From a bacterium (lineage in GTDB: Bacteria > Actinomycetota > Acidimicrobiia > Spongiisociales > Spongiisociaceae): a DNA stretch of 64,000 nucleotides. Below, piece after piece: positions 27,719 to 35,838 of this stretch (position 1 is its first letter; every line of letters begins with the position of its first letter). Made by a program: the position numbers and the translations under genes. The stretch is taken from the NCBI GenBank assembly GCA_028821575.1, contig JAPPFW010000029.1:138487-202486 (forward strand). Reading direction: 5' to 3'. The notes below the pieces were generated by a model. It made no database searches, had not been told where the DNA came from, and saw only the letters and a program-made list of their open reading frames with translations.

Positions 27719-29086
27719 TCACTGTGCCCTCCGAGAGTATCGGTTTCTGAGAATCACCGCGGCGGTGTTGAGCGTCAGCAAGAGCACCAGCAGAACGATG
27801 ATCGCCGCGGCGGCGATGTTGCGGAATTCGTCCTGGGGCCGGCTGGTCCACTGGAAGATCTGGATCGGCATGACCGTGAACTTGGAGAACGGTCCGGCAG
27901 GATCCGTGGTGATGAACGTCGAGGCACCCACCACGACCAGCGGGGCCGTCTCGCCAAGCGCCCGTGCCACCGCCAGGATCGTACCGGTGAGGATTCCCGG
28001 TAACGCATTCGGGAGCACATGTGCCCGCACGGTCTGCCACTTGGTGGAGCCCAGGGCCATCCCCGCCTGCCGGAACGAACCCGGCACGGCCCGGATGGCC
28101 TCCTGGGCGTTGATGATGATGAGCGGGAGGATCAGGAGCCCGAGCGTGAGGCCGGCCGAAACGATCGTGCGCCCGTTGGCGGTTGCCTCCCCGCCTCCGA
28201 CCAGGAAGGATCCACTCGTGAAAGTCTCCAGCGTACGGACGAAGATCGCCAGCCCGAGCATCCCGTAGATGATGGATGGCACCCCCGCCAGGTTGTTGAT
28301 GTTGGTCTGGATGACGGCGTTGAGCCGGTTCTCCCCGGCATACTCCTCGAGGTAGATGGCCGCGCCCACCCCGATCGGGAAGGAGAACACCAGGGTGATG
28401 GCAACCACCCACAACGAGCCGAACAGGGCGGTGCGGATCCCGGCGATGGCCGGTTCCGGCGACTGGGGACTGCGGACGAATTCCCAGGACAGCCAGGACC
28501 GGAAAACCAGTTCCGCCTCGGGTAGGTCGGCCGCCACCTTCGCCTCGATCTCATCCCGGTTGAAGGTCGAGTCGAGGAACGACCAGGTTCCCACGATGGT
28601 GGGCTCCACAACCCGCTCGACCACCAGCGCCTCCACATCTTCCCTGCTACGGGCGGGTAGCCAACAGGCCGCGGGAGGCTCGTCCGAAATGCACAAGTCG
28701 TTTAGCACGTACTTGTCCTCGAACACGAGGCGATCGCTGAAGAAGCGCTGCTCGCGCTCGAAGCGGCGTCCGAGATTGGTGGATATCTCCTGTCCGAGCA
28801 GCAGTACCAGTTCCTGCTTGGTCAGTTCTCCCAGTTCGGTGTCGTGCGGGTAACCCAGACTCCCTACCAACTCGGACGGCGACCGCGCGTCCTCCACCGC
28901 TACCAGCCCGAACGAGGAGTTGAGGATCGTGAGGATCAGCGTCACCAGCGCCGCGACGGCCAGCATCAGGGCTACCAGCAGGCCGAACTTGACCAGGACT
29001 CCCCTCCGGCGTCGTCTGCTCATGTGGGGAGACGTCACGAACAGGTCCTTTGTGCCACCCTCTGTATCCGGAGAGACAGCCATCAT
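27719..29086 (-). CDS. pstA: Phosphate ABC transporter permease PstA with large external insertion
   Basis: This permease subunit has 455 residues against about 280-300 for the common form. After the first transmembrane helix (about 31-56) there is an extra, mostly hydrophilic domain of roughly 150 residues (about 60-213) before the permease core resumes. The core has the EAA-type loop [35 protein letters not shown] and the usual six-helix pattern. The insertion faces outside and includes two cysteines near 132 and 141. The ATG overlaps the pstC stop (ATGA). Confidence 0.9.
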   Translation of the reverse strand: MMAVSPDTEGGTKDLFVTSPHMSRRRRRGVLVKFGLLVALMLAVAALVTLILTILNSSFGLVAVEDARSPSELVGSLGYPHDTELGELTKQELVLLLGQEISTNLGRRFEREQRFFSDRLVFEDKYVLNDLCISDEPPAACWLPARSREDVEALVVERVVEPTIVGTWSFLDSTFNRDEIEAKVAADLPEAELVFRSWLSWEFVRSPQSPEPAIAGIRTALFGSLWVVAITLVFSFPIGVGAAIYLEEYAGENRLNAVIQTNINNLAGVPSIIYGMLGLAIFVRTLETFTSGSFLVGGGEATANGRTIVSAGLTLGLLILPLIIINAQEAIRAVPGSFRQAGMALGSTKWQTVRAHVLPNALPGILTGTILAVARALGETAPLVVVGASTFITTDPAGPFSKFTVMPIQIFQWTSRPQDEFRNIAAAAIIVLLVLLLTLNTAAVILRNRYSRRAQ

Positions 29087-30024
29087 TCGTACACCTCCCG
29101 GAACCTGGCCACGAACCGGCGGCTGACGATGTTGAGCGCCAAGGTGATGACGAACAGCGCCAAGCCGATGGCGAAGATGGAGTTGTAGTCGATCGAGGCG
29201 TAGCTGAGGTCACCCCCGCTGATCCGCACGATGTGCCCGGTCATGGTCTCGCCGGCTACAAACGGGTTGAGGATGTACCCGAACAGGCTGTCCTCGCCGA
29301 AGTTGAAATTCTTGGGGCCTGCCCCCGCGGCGATCGCCACGACCATCGTCTCCCCGATCGCCCTGGAGATCGAGACCACGAAGGCGGCGGTGATTCCCGA
29401 CAGTGCGGCCGGCAGGACCACCCGCAGGGAGGTCTCCAGCTTGGTGGCCCCCAAAGCGTACGATGCCTCCCGCAGAGACACGGGCACGGCGTGCAAAGCA
29501 TCCTCGGACATGGAACTCACCAGCGGGATGATGAGAATCCCCACCACTATCCCTGCCGAAGCGGTGTTGAAGATCTCGACGACGCTCACGCCGAGAATCG
29601 ATCGGAGGAGCGGGGTCATGAACGTGAGGGCGAAGTAGCCGTAGACGACCGTGGGTATTCCTGCCAGGACCTCGAGGACGGGCTTCATGAGCCCTCGCAC
29701 TCGGGGGGAGGCGTACTCGCTCAGGTATATGGCGGTGGCTAGGCCGACGGGTAGGGCCACGATCATCGCTGTCACAGAGGTCGTCAAGGTCGCCAGAACG
29801 AGCGGCCATATCCCGAAGTCGAGGATGGCGGGCTGCCATACCGTCGAGGAGAGGAACTCGGCTACCGACGCCTCCTCGGAGCGGAAGAAGAGCAGCGCCT
29901 CCTTGCCCAACTCGAAGACGATACCCACCGTGGTGAGAATCGACAGGGCAGCCGCCACGAAGAGCAGACCGCCTATCAGCGCCTCGCCTGGACGCCTCCT
30001 CTTGCGTAGCGAGACGGGCACCAT
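29083..30024 (-). CDS. pstC: Phosphate ABC transporter permease PstC
   Basis: The 313-residue permease begins MVPVSLRKRRRPGEA, followed by the first helix. It carries the PstC-typical GTLTTS-like region, ASPRVRGLMKPVLEVLAGIPTVVYGYF, the EAA loop (HAVPVSLREASYALGATKLET) and SRAIGETMVVAI. ATG 30024 was chosen because the open frame upstream enters pstS and is not PstC-like; GTG 30021 is an alternative. It forms the membrane channel with PstA. Confidence 0.92.
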   Translation of the reverse strand: MVPVSLRKRRRPGEALIGGLLFVAAALSILTTVGIVFELGKEALLFFRSEEASVAEFLSSTVWQPAILDFGIWPLVLATLTTSVTAMIVALPVGLATAIYLSEYASPRVRGLMKPVLEVLAGIPTVVYGYFALTFMTPLLRSILGVSVVEIFNTASAGIVVGILIIPLVSSMSEDALHAVPVSLREASYALGATKLETSLRVVLPAALSGITAAFVVSISRAIGETMVVAIAAGAGPKNFNFGEDSLFGYILNPFVAGETMTGHIVRISGGDLSYASIDYNSIFAIGLALFVITLALNIVSRRFVARFREVYE

Positions 30025-30180
30025 GCCGGGATCGCCTGTTGCATGCGTTACGATCTTGCCATCTCCCCTCCGATGAGCCTCGGCAGCGGATGCCTCGGCG
30101 CATTCCACCGACCCACCCGACCCTGGCCCCAATGGCTTCCCTCTCGGGTCGCCCCCACCGGGCCGCGCCTGAGCCGGGCC

Positions 30181-30211
30181 GAGCGGGCCGACGTCAGGCA
30201 CCGGCCCGCTC
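30181..30211 (-). promoter_or_regulatory. Strong hairpin in the pstS-pstC gap
   Basis: A perfect 10-bp inverted repeat, GAGCGGGCCG (30181-30190) and CGGCCCGCTC (30202-30211), encloses an 11-nt loop in the 244-nt gap between pstS and pstC. No T-tract follows, so it is better read as an mRNA-stabilising or partial-termination element that keeps PstS abundant relative to the membrane subunits. The rest of the gap holds no gene. Confidence 0.55.
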
Positions 30212-30268
30212 CTGCGAGCCCTCGACGGGATCTCACGCCGTTCAGTCTTACTGTGGAACCACCCGACC

Positions 30269-31417
30269 TCAGAGTGCAGCCCCGAGTTCGTCGGCGGCGG
30301 CTTGGAGCACCGCATCGGGGGCGGGGAAGTACCCGACCTCACCGATCTCCTCGTTCACGAACTGCAACACGAAGCTCAGGAACGCTCCCACCTGAGGCTT
30401 CTCCGCGATTATGGAAGCCGTCGAGTACATGAACAACGGACGGGCCAACGGATACGTGTTCGCAGTCACCGAAGCCGTAGTCGGCTCAATACCCTCGATG
30501 TTCAACACGCTTAACCGGTCACTGTTCTCTGAGTAGTACGCATACCCGAAGAAACCCACCGCACAGGTCGTCGACGCGTTCGAAGGGTCACACCCGTCAC
30601 CGGAGATCCCCTGCACTAGCACGTTGTCGTCCTCCGACAACTGCGTGTTGCCGGCCACCAGGATCGGACCCTCATCCTCGTCGAACACCTCCTCCACGAA
30701 ATAGTCGAAAGTACCCGAATCCGTACCCGGAATGAACCGCTGGATCGGATTGGCCGGGAAATCAGCCCGCACGTCCTGCCAGGTCGTCGCCGTCGAGAAC
30801 AACACCGCCAACTCCTCGACCGTCAGATCGTTAGCGAACGTGTTCCCAGGCGAAACCGTCACCGCCAGAGCATCCGTACCAACCCGGAACTCGATCGGAT
30901 CCCGACCGATCGCCTGGCAAGACTCGACCTCCGCGTCCCTGATAGGCCGCGACGCGTTCGAGACATCCGACTCACCGGCCACGCAGAACCGCTCGAAACC
31001 GGCACCCGAACCGACCGAATCGATCGTGATCAAACCCGAATAGCCCTCATCCTCGAACCGGGCCGCCATCGCCTCCGCCAACGGGAACACCGTCGACGAA
31101 CCAGCCACGGCAACATCACCCGACACCGACAACGGATCGACAGGATCCAGACCGAAGGCAACCGATCCGTACGTTCCCGAGGCCGAGGCCTCGCCGGCGT
31201 CCGTCGCCTGCGCCTCGGCGGTGGCTGTACCTCTCTCCTGCATCTCGCCCTCATCATCCATAGCAATCTCGTCCGGAACATCGGACGGAGCCTGCGTGGC
31301 GCCGGTGGTCGCGATCGTGGTGATACCAGCTCCGTCGCCGTCGCCTCCGCAGGCCACGGCGACCAGCGCCAGAGCGAGCAACAGGAGGGACACGCGCCGA
31401 CTCATGCGGTCTGTCAT
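30269..31417 (-). CDS. pstS: Phosphate-binding lipoprotein PstS
   Basis: The 382-residue protein has a lipoprotein signal peptide with lipobox ending VAC (Cys23), then a low-complexity Thr/Ala/Asp/Glu-rich linker to about residue 85. The phosphate-binding fold follows: VAGSSTVFPLAEA, DSVGSGAGFERF, SNASRPI, PGTDSGTFDYF and VGFFGYAYY, all of which match the PstS ligand loops. It captures phosphate outside the membrane for PstCAB. ATG 31417 has GGAGAGGA upstream. It is the first gene of the pst operon and is preceded by a PHO-box-like repeat. Confidence 0.95.
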   Translation of the reverse strand: MTDRMSRRVSLLLLALALVAVACGGDGDGAGITTIATTGATQAPSDVPDEIAMDDEGEMQERGTATAEAQATDAGEASASGTYGSVAFGLDPVDPLSVSGDVAVAGSSTVFPLAEAMAARFEDEGYSGLITIDSVGSGAGFERFCVAGESDVSNASRPIRDAEVESCQAIGRDPIEFRVGTDALAVTVSPGNTFANDLTVEELAVLFSTATTWQDVRADFPANPIQRFIPGTDSGTFDYFVEEVFDEDEGPILVAGNTQLSEDDNVLVQGISGDGCDPSNASTTCAVGFFGYAYYSENSDRLSVLNIEGIEPTTASVTANTYPLARPLFMYSTASIIAEKPQVGAFLSFVLQFVNEEIGEVGYFPAPDAVLQAAADELGAAL

Positions 31418-31483
31418 GGGATCCTCTCCTCGTCCAAAGATCGCAGCGAAAGTTATGCGGTCGGTGTTACAAAGCGTCCCCCC

Positions 31484-31505
31484 CTCGGTGAACGAGCGGT
31501 AAAAA
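31484..31505 (-). promoter_or_regulatory. PHO-box-like direct repeat upstream of pstS
   Basis: Read on the minus strand, TTTACCG (31503-31497) and TTCACCG (31492-31486) are repeated with exactly 11-nt spacing. This matches the GTTCACC-type 11-bp direct repeat units bound by actinobacterial PhoP/RegX3-family regulators. The box lies about 70-90 nt upstream of the pstS start. No clear -35 is seen, as expected for an activated promoter. Confidence 0.6.
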
Positions 31506-31564
31506 GTGGGCGACGAGACGACCGCAGGGTTCCCTCCCCGTGTTGCAGGAAGGGGTATTCGCGG

Positions 31565-33721
31565 TCAGAGGTCGGGCAGGTCGACGGTGTGGGTGAGAAC
31601 CGCTTGGTGGCTTCCTCCCGATGCGACGGTATAGGGCACCACGATCCGGACCTGTTCGAACAGGCATATCTGCTCGGCCTCGGCCTCGCAGTACACAACT
31701 GAGATGTCCCCGGTCAGAACACCCTGCCCCGCCGTCAGGTGCACATCGAAGGTCCGGGGGAAACTCGGGTCGAGTACCGAACCCGAGGCGTCCGGCGCCA
31801 CCGTCATGCCCTCACCGTCCACCGACCAAACGAACCGGCTGGGGGCATCCGGGTTCACCTTGTACCCCGCGGGCAGTCGCACGTCCAGGCTTATGGCTCC
31901 CTGGCCCTCCCCCAGCATCAGGGGCTCATGCTCGACAATTGTTCCCGCGTAGGCATCGCTGTCCGGACCGGGCACGAAGACCTCTATCCCCACCGGGACC
32001 AGGGTGGACACCTCGCCCGTGTCAAGATCGACCAGCCTGATCGAGTGGTTGTTGGTGTCCGCCACGAACAAGGTCGAGCCGAGAGCATCGATCCCGCCCG
32101 GCTCGTAGAACAGCGGTAAGTCCCCGTCCCGCCACCCGGCGGTGTCACCCCACCTCGTGGATACAGCCCCGCTACCAAGATCCACCACCTTGATCTTCGA
32201 GTTGTAGGTATCCGCCACGTACAGGGTGTCACCGACCGCCACCACCCCCAGCGGGTGCTGTAATCGGGCCTCCGTTCCCACCCCGTCGAGATCGCCGAAG
32301 GAAAAGAGGTCGACGTCGCTCCCCGCGATGATCCCCACCGTGCGCTCGTCGGACTCCGTGTCGACCCAACGGATCGCGCTGCTCTCCGAATCGGCGAAGA
32401 AGAGCCGGCCGTCGCCGGCCAGGGCCAGACCGCTCGGCTGAGCCAGCGTGGCGTCGTCGCCGGGACCGTTGACCGTTCCCTCCCCGCCGCTCCCGGCATA
32501 GGGCCCGACCGTTCCCTCATCCGGATCGAAGAACCAGATCTGATGGGTCCCGGCCATGGCCAGGTAGAGGAGGCCTGTATCGGGGTCCAGTTCGACATCC
32601 CAGGGTGAAGCCAGAGGAGTCGTGAGGGCCGATCCCGTTCGGGGGGGCCACGCCCGCTCCCCGGTGCCGGCCACCGTTGTCACCTCACCACTGGATAGGT
32701 CGACCGCCCGCAGGGCATGGTTTCCTGTGTCGGCCACGTAGAGCAGGCCGCCATCCACCGACAGGGCGGTTCCTTGGGGGTCTCGAAAGGTCGCGTCGCT
32801 CGAAGGACCGTCGGTGAACCCCTCCAAGCCGGAGCCGTACACCGCCTCGACCCGGCCCTCGAGGTCGGTGACAACGATGCGGTGGTGATTGCTGTCGGAC
32901 ACGTAGAGCATTCCGGCCGGGTCGACCGTTACCTTGCCGGGAAACGAGAACACCGTCTCGGGGAGGCCTTGCCGCTCAAGTCTGAGGGCCAGCGGTGTCC
33001 GGTCGATGGAGTCGGCGAATTCCTCCACGAGGCCATCCAGAACCGGCTTCACCACCTCGTAGACACCCTCGCCACTGTGGTATCCCACCACCCCTCCGGC
33101 CGGGTCGATTACGTAGGTGCTCGGCCAGGCACGAACCCGGTAGGACCGCCAGATCTCGAACCCGGCGTCGTTCACCACCGGGTGGTGCACTCCGTAGCGC
33201 AGCACCACCCTCCGGATGTTCTCGGTGGCGGACTCCTGATCGAACTTGGCTGAGTGAACGCCTATGACCACCAGTTCATCGGCATACTCCTCCTCGAGGC
33301 GTTCGAGATCGGGTATCACGTGAATGCAGTTGATGCAGCCATAGGTCCAGAAGTCGAGCATCACGATCTTCCCTCGAAGCGACTCGATGGTCAGCGGGAG
33401 GTCGGTGTTCAACCAGTCGAGGCCCGCCGGGAACTCGGGGGCCGGTTGGCGCCAGCTGACGGGGACAGGTTCGGTGGGTCCCGCCACCGGATCCTCGGCG
33501 CTCCGATCTTCGGTCGGCTGCGGCTCCCCGGTCGCGGTCGGCGCCTCGGCCTCAGGAAGCTCGGAGTCGTCCGGTACGACAACGGCCGGAGGCGAGGTGG
33601 TGACGGTCGTAGCACCGTCGTCGACCTCGGCCACACCCCTCTCGGCAGAGCCACACGCGGTCACTGCGAGAACCGCCACGAGCAGGAGAAGGGCATCCCG
33701 TACTCGTGCGTGGCGTCGCAT
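31565..33721 (-). CDS. Thioredoxin-NHL repeat lipoprotein (NHLRC2-like)
   Basis: The 718-residue exported protein has a lipobox VTAC near residue 23 after MRRHARVRDA, then an acidic/Thr-rich linker. A TlpA-like thioredoxin domain follows, with FWTYGCINCIHV (CxxC) and the cis-Pro segment AWPSTYVID. A six-bladed NHL beta-propeller comes next, with repeats such as LYVSDSNHHRIVV, LYVADTGNHALRAV and LYVADTYNSKIKVV. A C-terminal immunoglobulin-like domain related to the N-terminal domain of DsbD ends the protein. It probably works in extracytoplasmic thiol-disulfide chemistry. ATG 33721 is preferred because it places the charged n-region directly before the hydrophobic stretch. Confidence 0.8.
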   Translation of the reverse strand: MRRHARVRDALLLLVAVLAVTACGSAERGVAEVDDGATTVTTSPPAVVVPDDSELPEAEAPTATGEPQPTEDRSAEDPVAGPTEPVPVSWRQPAPEFPAGLDWLNTDLPLTIESLRGKIVMLDFWTYGCINCIHVIPDLERLEEEYADELVVIGVHSAKFDQESATENIRRVVLRYGVHHPVVNDAGFEIWRSYRVRAWPSTYVIDPAGGVVGYHSGEGVYEVVKPVLDGLVEEFADSIDRTPLALRLERQGLPETVFSFPGKVTVDPAGMLYVSDSNHHRIVVTDLEGRVEAVYGSGLEGFTDGPSSDATFRDPQGTALSVDGGLLYVADTGNHALRAVDLSSGEVTTVAGTGERAWPPRTGSALTTPLASPWDVELDPDTGLLYLAMAGTHQIWFFDPDEGTVGPYAGSGGEGTVNGPGDDATLAQPSGLALAGDGRLFFADSESSAIRWVDTESDERTVGIIAGSDVDLFSFGDLDGVGTEARLQHPLGVVAVGDTLYVADTYNSKIKVVDLGSGAVSTRWGDTAGWRDGDLPLFYEPGGIDALGSTLFVADTNNHSIRLVDLDTGEVSTLVPVGIEVFVPGPDSDAYAGTIVEHEPLMLGEGQGAISLDVRLPAGYKVNPDAPSRFVWSVDGEGMTVAPDASGSVLDPSFPRTFDVHLTAGQGVLTGDISVVYCEAEAEQICLFEQVRIVVPYTVASGGSHQAVLTHTVDLPDL

Positions 33722-33796
33722 GGCCCGGATTGTGCCACGGACAGCGGCCCATCGCTCCATGAGCCCGTTCTGAGCCCGGCAGCGGCCGGGAACCTG

Positions 33797-34426
33797 TCAG
33801 CCCTTCTTGGAAGCTGCGTAGTAGGGGTTCTCGCCGCCCTGGTGGTCGGTGACGTCCACTATCTCGACGATCTCGGGGATAGCCTCGCGCAGGATCCGCT
33901 CGATTCCCTGCCGTAGGGTCATGGCCGCCATGCCACAGCCCTGGCAACCACCGCCAAGCTGCAGGTACACCACCCCGTTCTCCTCGCTCACGAGACGGGC
34001 GTTCCCGCCGTGTGCAGCAATGGCCGGGTTGACCTGCCGGTCCAGTACCTGGGCGACCTGTTCGGCCAGCGGGCCTGTCAGATCACCGTCGGGAACGTCC
34101 GGAATCTGGGGGGACGGGTTGTTCGGGTTGTCGATTGCAAGGCCCGGCGTCATGGGATCGGATGACATCGCCAGCGTGGCACCGGTCATGTTGGCCGTGT
34201 CGGCCGACGGGATGATGACCGTGAGATCCCCGTGGCGCTCAACATGATCGCTCGTCCCGGTCTCGCCGAGCGGGACGAAGGACAGTGAGTAGCCGAACTG
34301 GGTTCCCTGAAGCCCCGTGATCTCGATCAGGAGGCCGTACTCGTCGTCACCCGGCTCCTGGTCGCGTATCTCGATGATCCGTTCGAGCGCTTCCCCGCTG
34401 AAACTCATCAAGCCAATATCACTCAT
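33797..34426 (-). CDS. nfuA: Fe-S cluster carrier NfuA
   Basis: The 209-residue protein consists of an N-terminal cysteine-free A-type-like domain (about 1-95) and a C-terminal NifU/Nfu domain with the cluster-binding CQGC motif (in LGGGCQGCGMAAMTL). It delivers 4Fe-4S clusters to apoproteins. The degenerate N-terminal domain without cysteines is normal for NfuA. ATG 34426 lies 8 nt after TAGGAT on the minus strand and also has a weak GGAG. The gene is divergent from the ATP-grasp gene across only 17 bp. Confidence 0.88.
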   Translation of the reverse strand: MSDIGLMSFSGEALERIIEIRDQEPGDDEYGLLIEITGLQGTQFGYSLSFVPLGETGTSDHVERHGDLTVIIPSADTANMTGATLAMSSDPMTPGLAIDNPNNPSPQIPDVPDGDLTGPLAEQVAQVLDRQVNPAIAAHGGNARLVSEENGVVYLQLGGGCQGCGMAAMTLRQGIERILREAIPEIVEIVDVTDHQGGENPYYAASKKG

Positions 34427-34443
34427 GCTCCATAATCCTAGCT
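34427..34443. promoter_or_regulatory. Overlapping divergent promoters in a 17-bp gap
   Basis: On the plus strand CATAAT (34431-34436) ends 7 nt before GTG 34444. On the minus strand TAGGAT (34440-34435) ends 8 nt before ATG 34426. The two -10 elements share bases 34435-34436, so two leaderless transcripts would start back to back from one near-symmetrical AT-rich element. Confidence 0.6.
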
Positions 34444-35700
34444 GTGGGCAAACGCGGAGCGGGACGCTCGGATGACGAGCTAGGTATGCGAGAACGACCG
34501 GTGGTGACTCTGGTCGTTCCGTCGGAGGCCTACCGGGTCGACGATTGGATACAGGCAGCGGCGCGGCTCGGTGTCGAGATCGCCGTAGCAACGGAAGCCC
34601 ACCATTCGCTCGCCGAGGACATGGGTCCCAACATGATCCCGGTCGACTTCGATGATGCCGAGAGTTCGGCCATGCTCATTGCCTCGTCCAGCCTGCCGAT
34701 CCGCGCCATCCTCGCTATCGACGATCGGGGCGTGAAGATGGCCGCCAGGGCAGCCCGGCTGAGGGGCCTGACCCATAACGGGGTGGAGACCGCCGACGCG
34801 ACCAGGGACAAGGCGGCAATGCGACAAGTCCTGAGCGGGGCGGTACCGCAGCCTCGCTTCGTCGTGCTGGAAGCCGGGCAATCGCACCGAGAAGCGCAGT
34901 CGGTAGGAACACCGGCAGTCGTGAAACCGGCCACCCTCGGAGGATCGGTCGGCGTCATTCGCGTGGACGACCCGGAGCGGCTACCCGACACCATCCGACG
35001 CGTCCGCCGGATCGCGACTGCGCGGGGGGCCGACCCGCGCGCTCCGGTACTGGTGGAAAGCTACGTCGACGGAGTCGAGGTGGCCGTGGAGGGAATGGTG
35101 ACCGACGGACGCTGGGACACGCTGGCGGTGTTCGACAAACCCGATCCGCTGGACGGTCCGTACTTCGCCGAGACCCACTACGTCACCCCTTCCCGGCTCG
35201 CGAACGAAATGCTGTCGGAGGTCGACGCAACCGCTGCGCGGGCCGCTTCGGCGCTGGGAATCGTGAGGGGCCCTGCTCATGCCGAGTTCCGGGTGGGCGA
35301 TGGAGTGGTGCTGCTGGAGATCGCCTCCCGCCCGATCGGCGGGTTGTGCGGGCGCTCGCTTCGTTTCGGCCTCGCGGACACCCCGCTGGAGGAACTGTTG
35401 ATCCGGAACGCGCTCGGCGTGCGGGTCCGGGGGACGCGCCTCGCTCCGGGGGCTTCGGGAGTGTCGATGATCCCGGTTCCCTCAAGCGGGGTGTTCGCAG
35501 GTATCGACGGAACGGAAACCGCCCGTGAGGTAGAACACATCACCGACGTAGAGGTGAGCCCGATAGCGGGTCATCCGGTGGCGCCTCTCCCCGAGGAGTC
35601 AACCTACCTGGGTTTCGTGTTCGCCAGGGCACCCCATCCCCAGCAGGTGGAAACGGCTCTTCGGGAGGCCTGCGCCGCGTTGAAGGTCCGGATTGAGTAG
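34444..35700 (+). CDS. ATP-grasp domain enzyme (carboxylate-amine ligase family)
   Basis: The 418-residue protein has the ATP-grasp layout: an N-terminal Rossmann-like pre-ATP domain, the lysine-bearing PAVVKPATLGGSVGVIRV loop, a hinge APVLVESYVDGVEVAVEGMV, and Mg-binding residues in HAEFRVGDGVVLLEIASRPIGG. It resembles the BacD/PurK-like ligases that join a carboxylate to an amine via an acyl-phosphate. The substrate is unknown. GTG 34444 is chosen because of the -10 at 7 nt; ATG 34486 is an alternative. The stop is followed at once by an AGTGGGC heptamer array. Confidence 0.78.
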   Translation: MGKRGAGRSDDELGMRERPVVTLVVPSEAYRVDDWIQAAARLGVEIAVATEAHHSLAEDMGPNMIPVDFDDAESSAMLIASSSLPIRAILAIDDRGVKMAARAARLRGLTHNGVETADATRDKAAMRQVLSGAVPQPRFVVLEAGQSHREAQSVGTPAVVKPATLGGSVGVIRVDDPERLPDTIRRVRRIATARGADPRAPVLVESYVDGVEVAVEGMVTDGRWDTLAVFDKPDPLDGPYFAETHYVTPSRLANEMLSEVDATAARAASALGIVRGPAHAEFRVGDGVVLLEIASRPIGGLCGRSLRFGLADTPLEELLIRNALGVRVRGTRLAPGASGVSMIPVPSSGVFAGIDGTETAREVEHITDVEVSPIAGHPVAPLPEESTYLGFVFARAPHPQQVETALREACAALKVRIE

Positions 35701-35705
35701 CGGGG

Positions 35706-35733
35706 AGTGGGCAGTGGTCAGTGGGCAGTTGGC
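35706..35733. repeat. AGTGGKC-type heptamer array after the ATP-grasp gene
   Basis: AGTGGGC, AGTGGTC, AGTGGGC and AGTTGGC follow one another at 35706-35733, starting 6 nt after the stop codon. Confidence 0.8.
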
Positions 35734-35762
35734 ACACGCGGCTCGACAATCGAACAATCGTC

Positions 35763-35823
35763 ACGAGTTATAACGGACAACCGATAACCGAGACCTGGCG
35801 CCCCGACACCCAACACCCGACTG
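35763..35823. repeat. Mixed heptamer run leading into the next promoter
   Basis: ACGAGTT, ATAACGG, ACAACCG, ATAACCG and AGACCTG occupy 35763-35797, and CCGACAC, CCAACAC, CCGACTG occupy 35803-35823. Units are degenerate but keep 7-nt steps. The last unit is also the left arm of the palindrome at the following promoter. Confidence 0.6.
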
Positions 35824-35836
35824 AGTTACAGTCGGG
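35816..35836 (+). promoter_or_regulatory. Palindrome overlapping a -10 hexamer (possible operator)
   Basis: CCCGACTG (35816-35823) and CAGTCGGG (35829-35836) form a perfect 8-bp inverted repeat with a 5-nt centre. The TACAGT hexamer (35827-35832) inside it ends 6 nt before ATG 35839, the spacing of the other leaderless promoters here. A protein bound to the palindrome would block the promoter. Confidence 0.5.
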
Positions 35837-35838
35837 CG

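Noticed and set aside
26877-28412. 511-codon frame including pstB
   Set aside because: Only the part from ATG 27689 is PstB. The upstream portion is antisense-free but out of frame with pstA, which occupies the same DNA with clear permease sequence.
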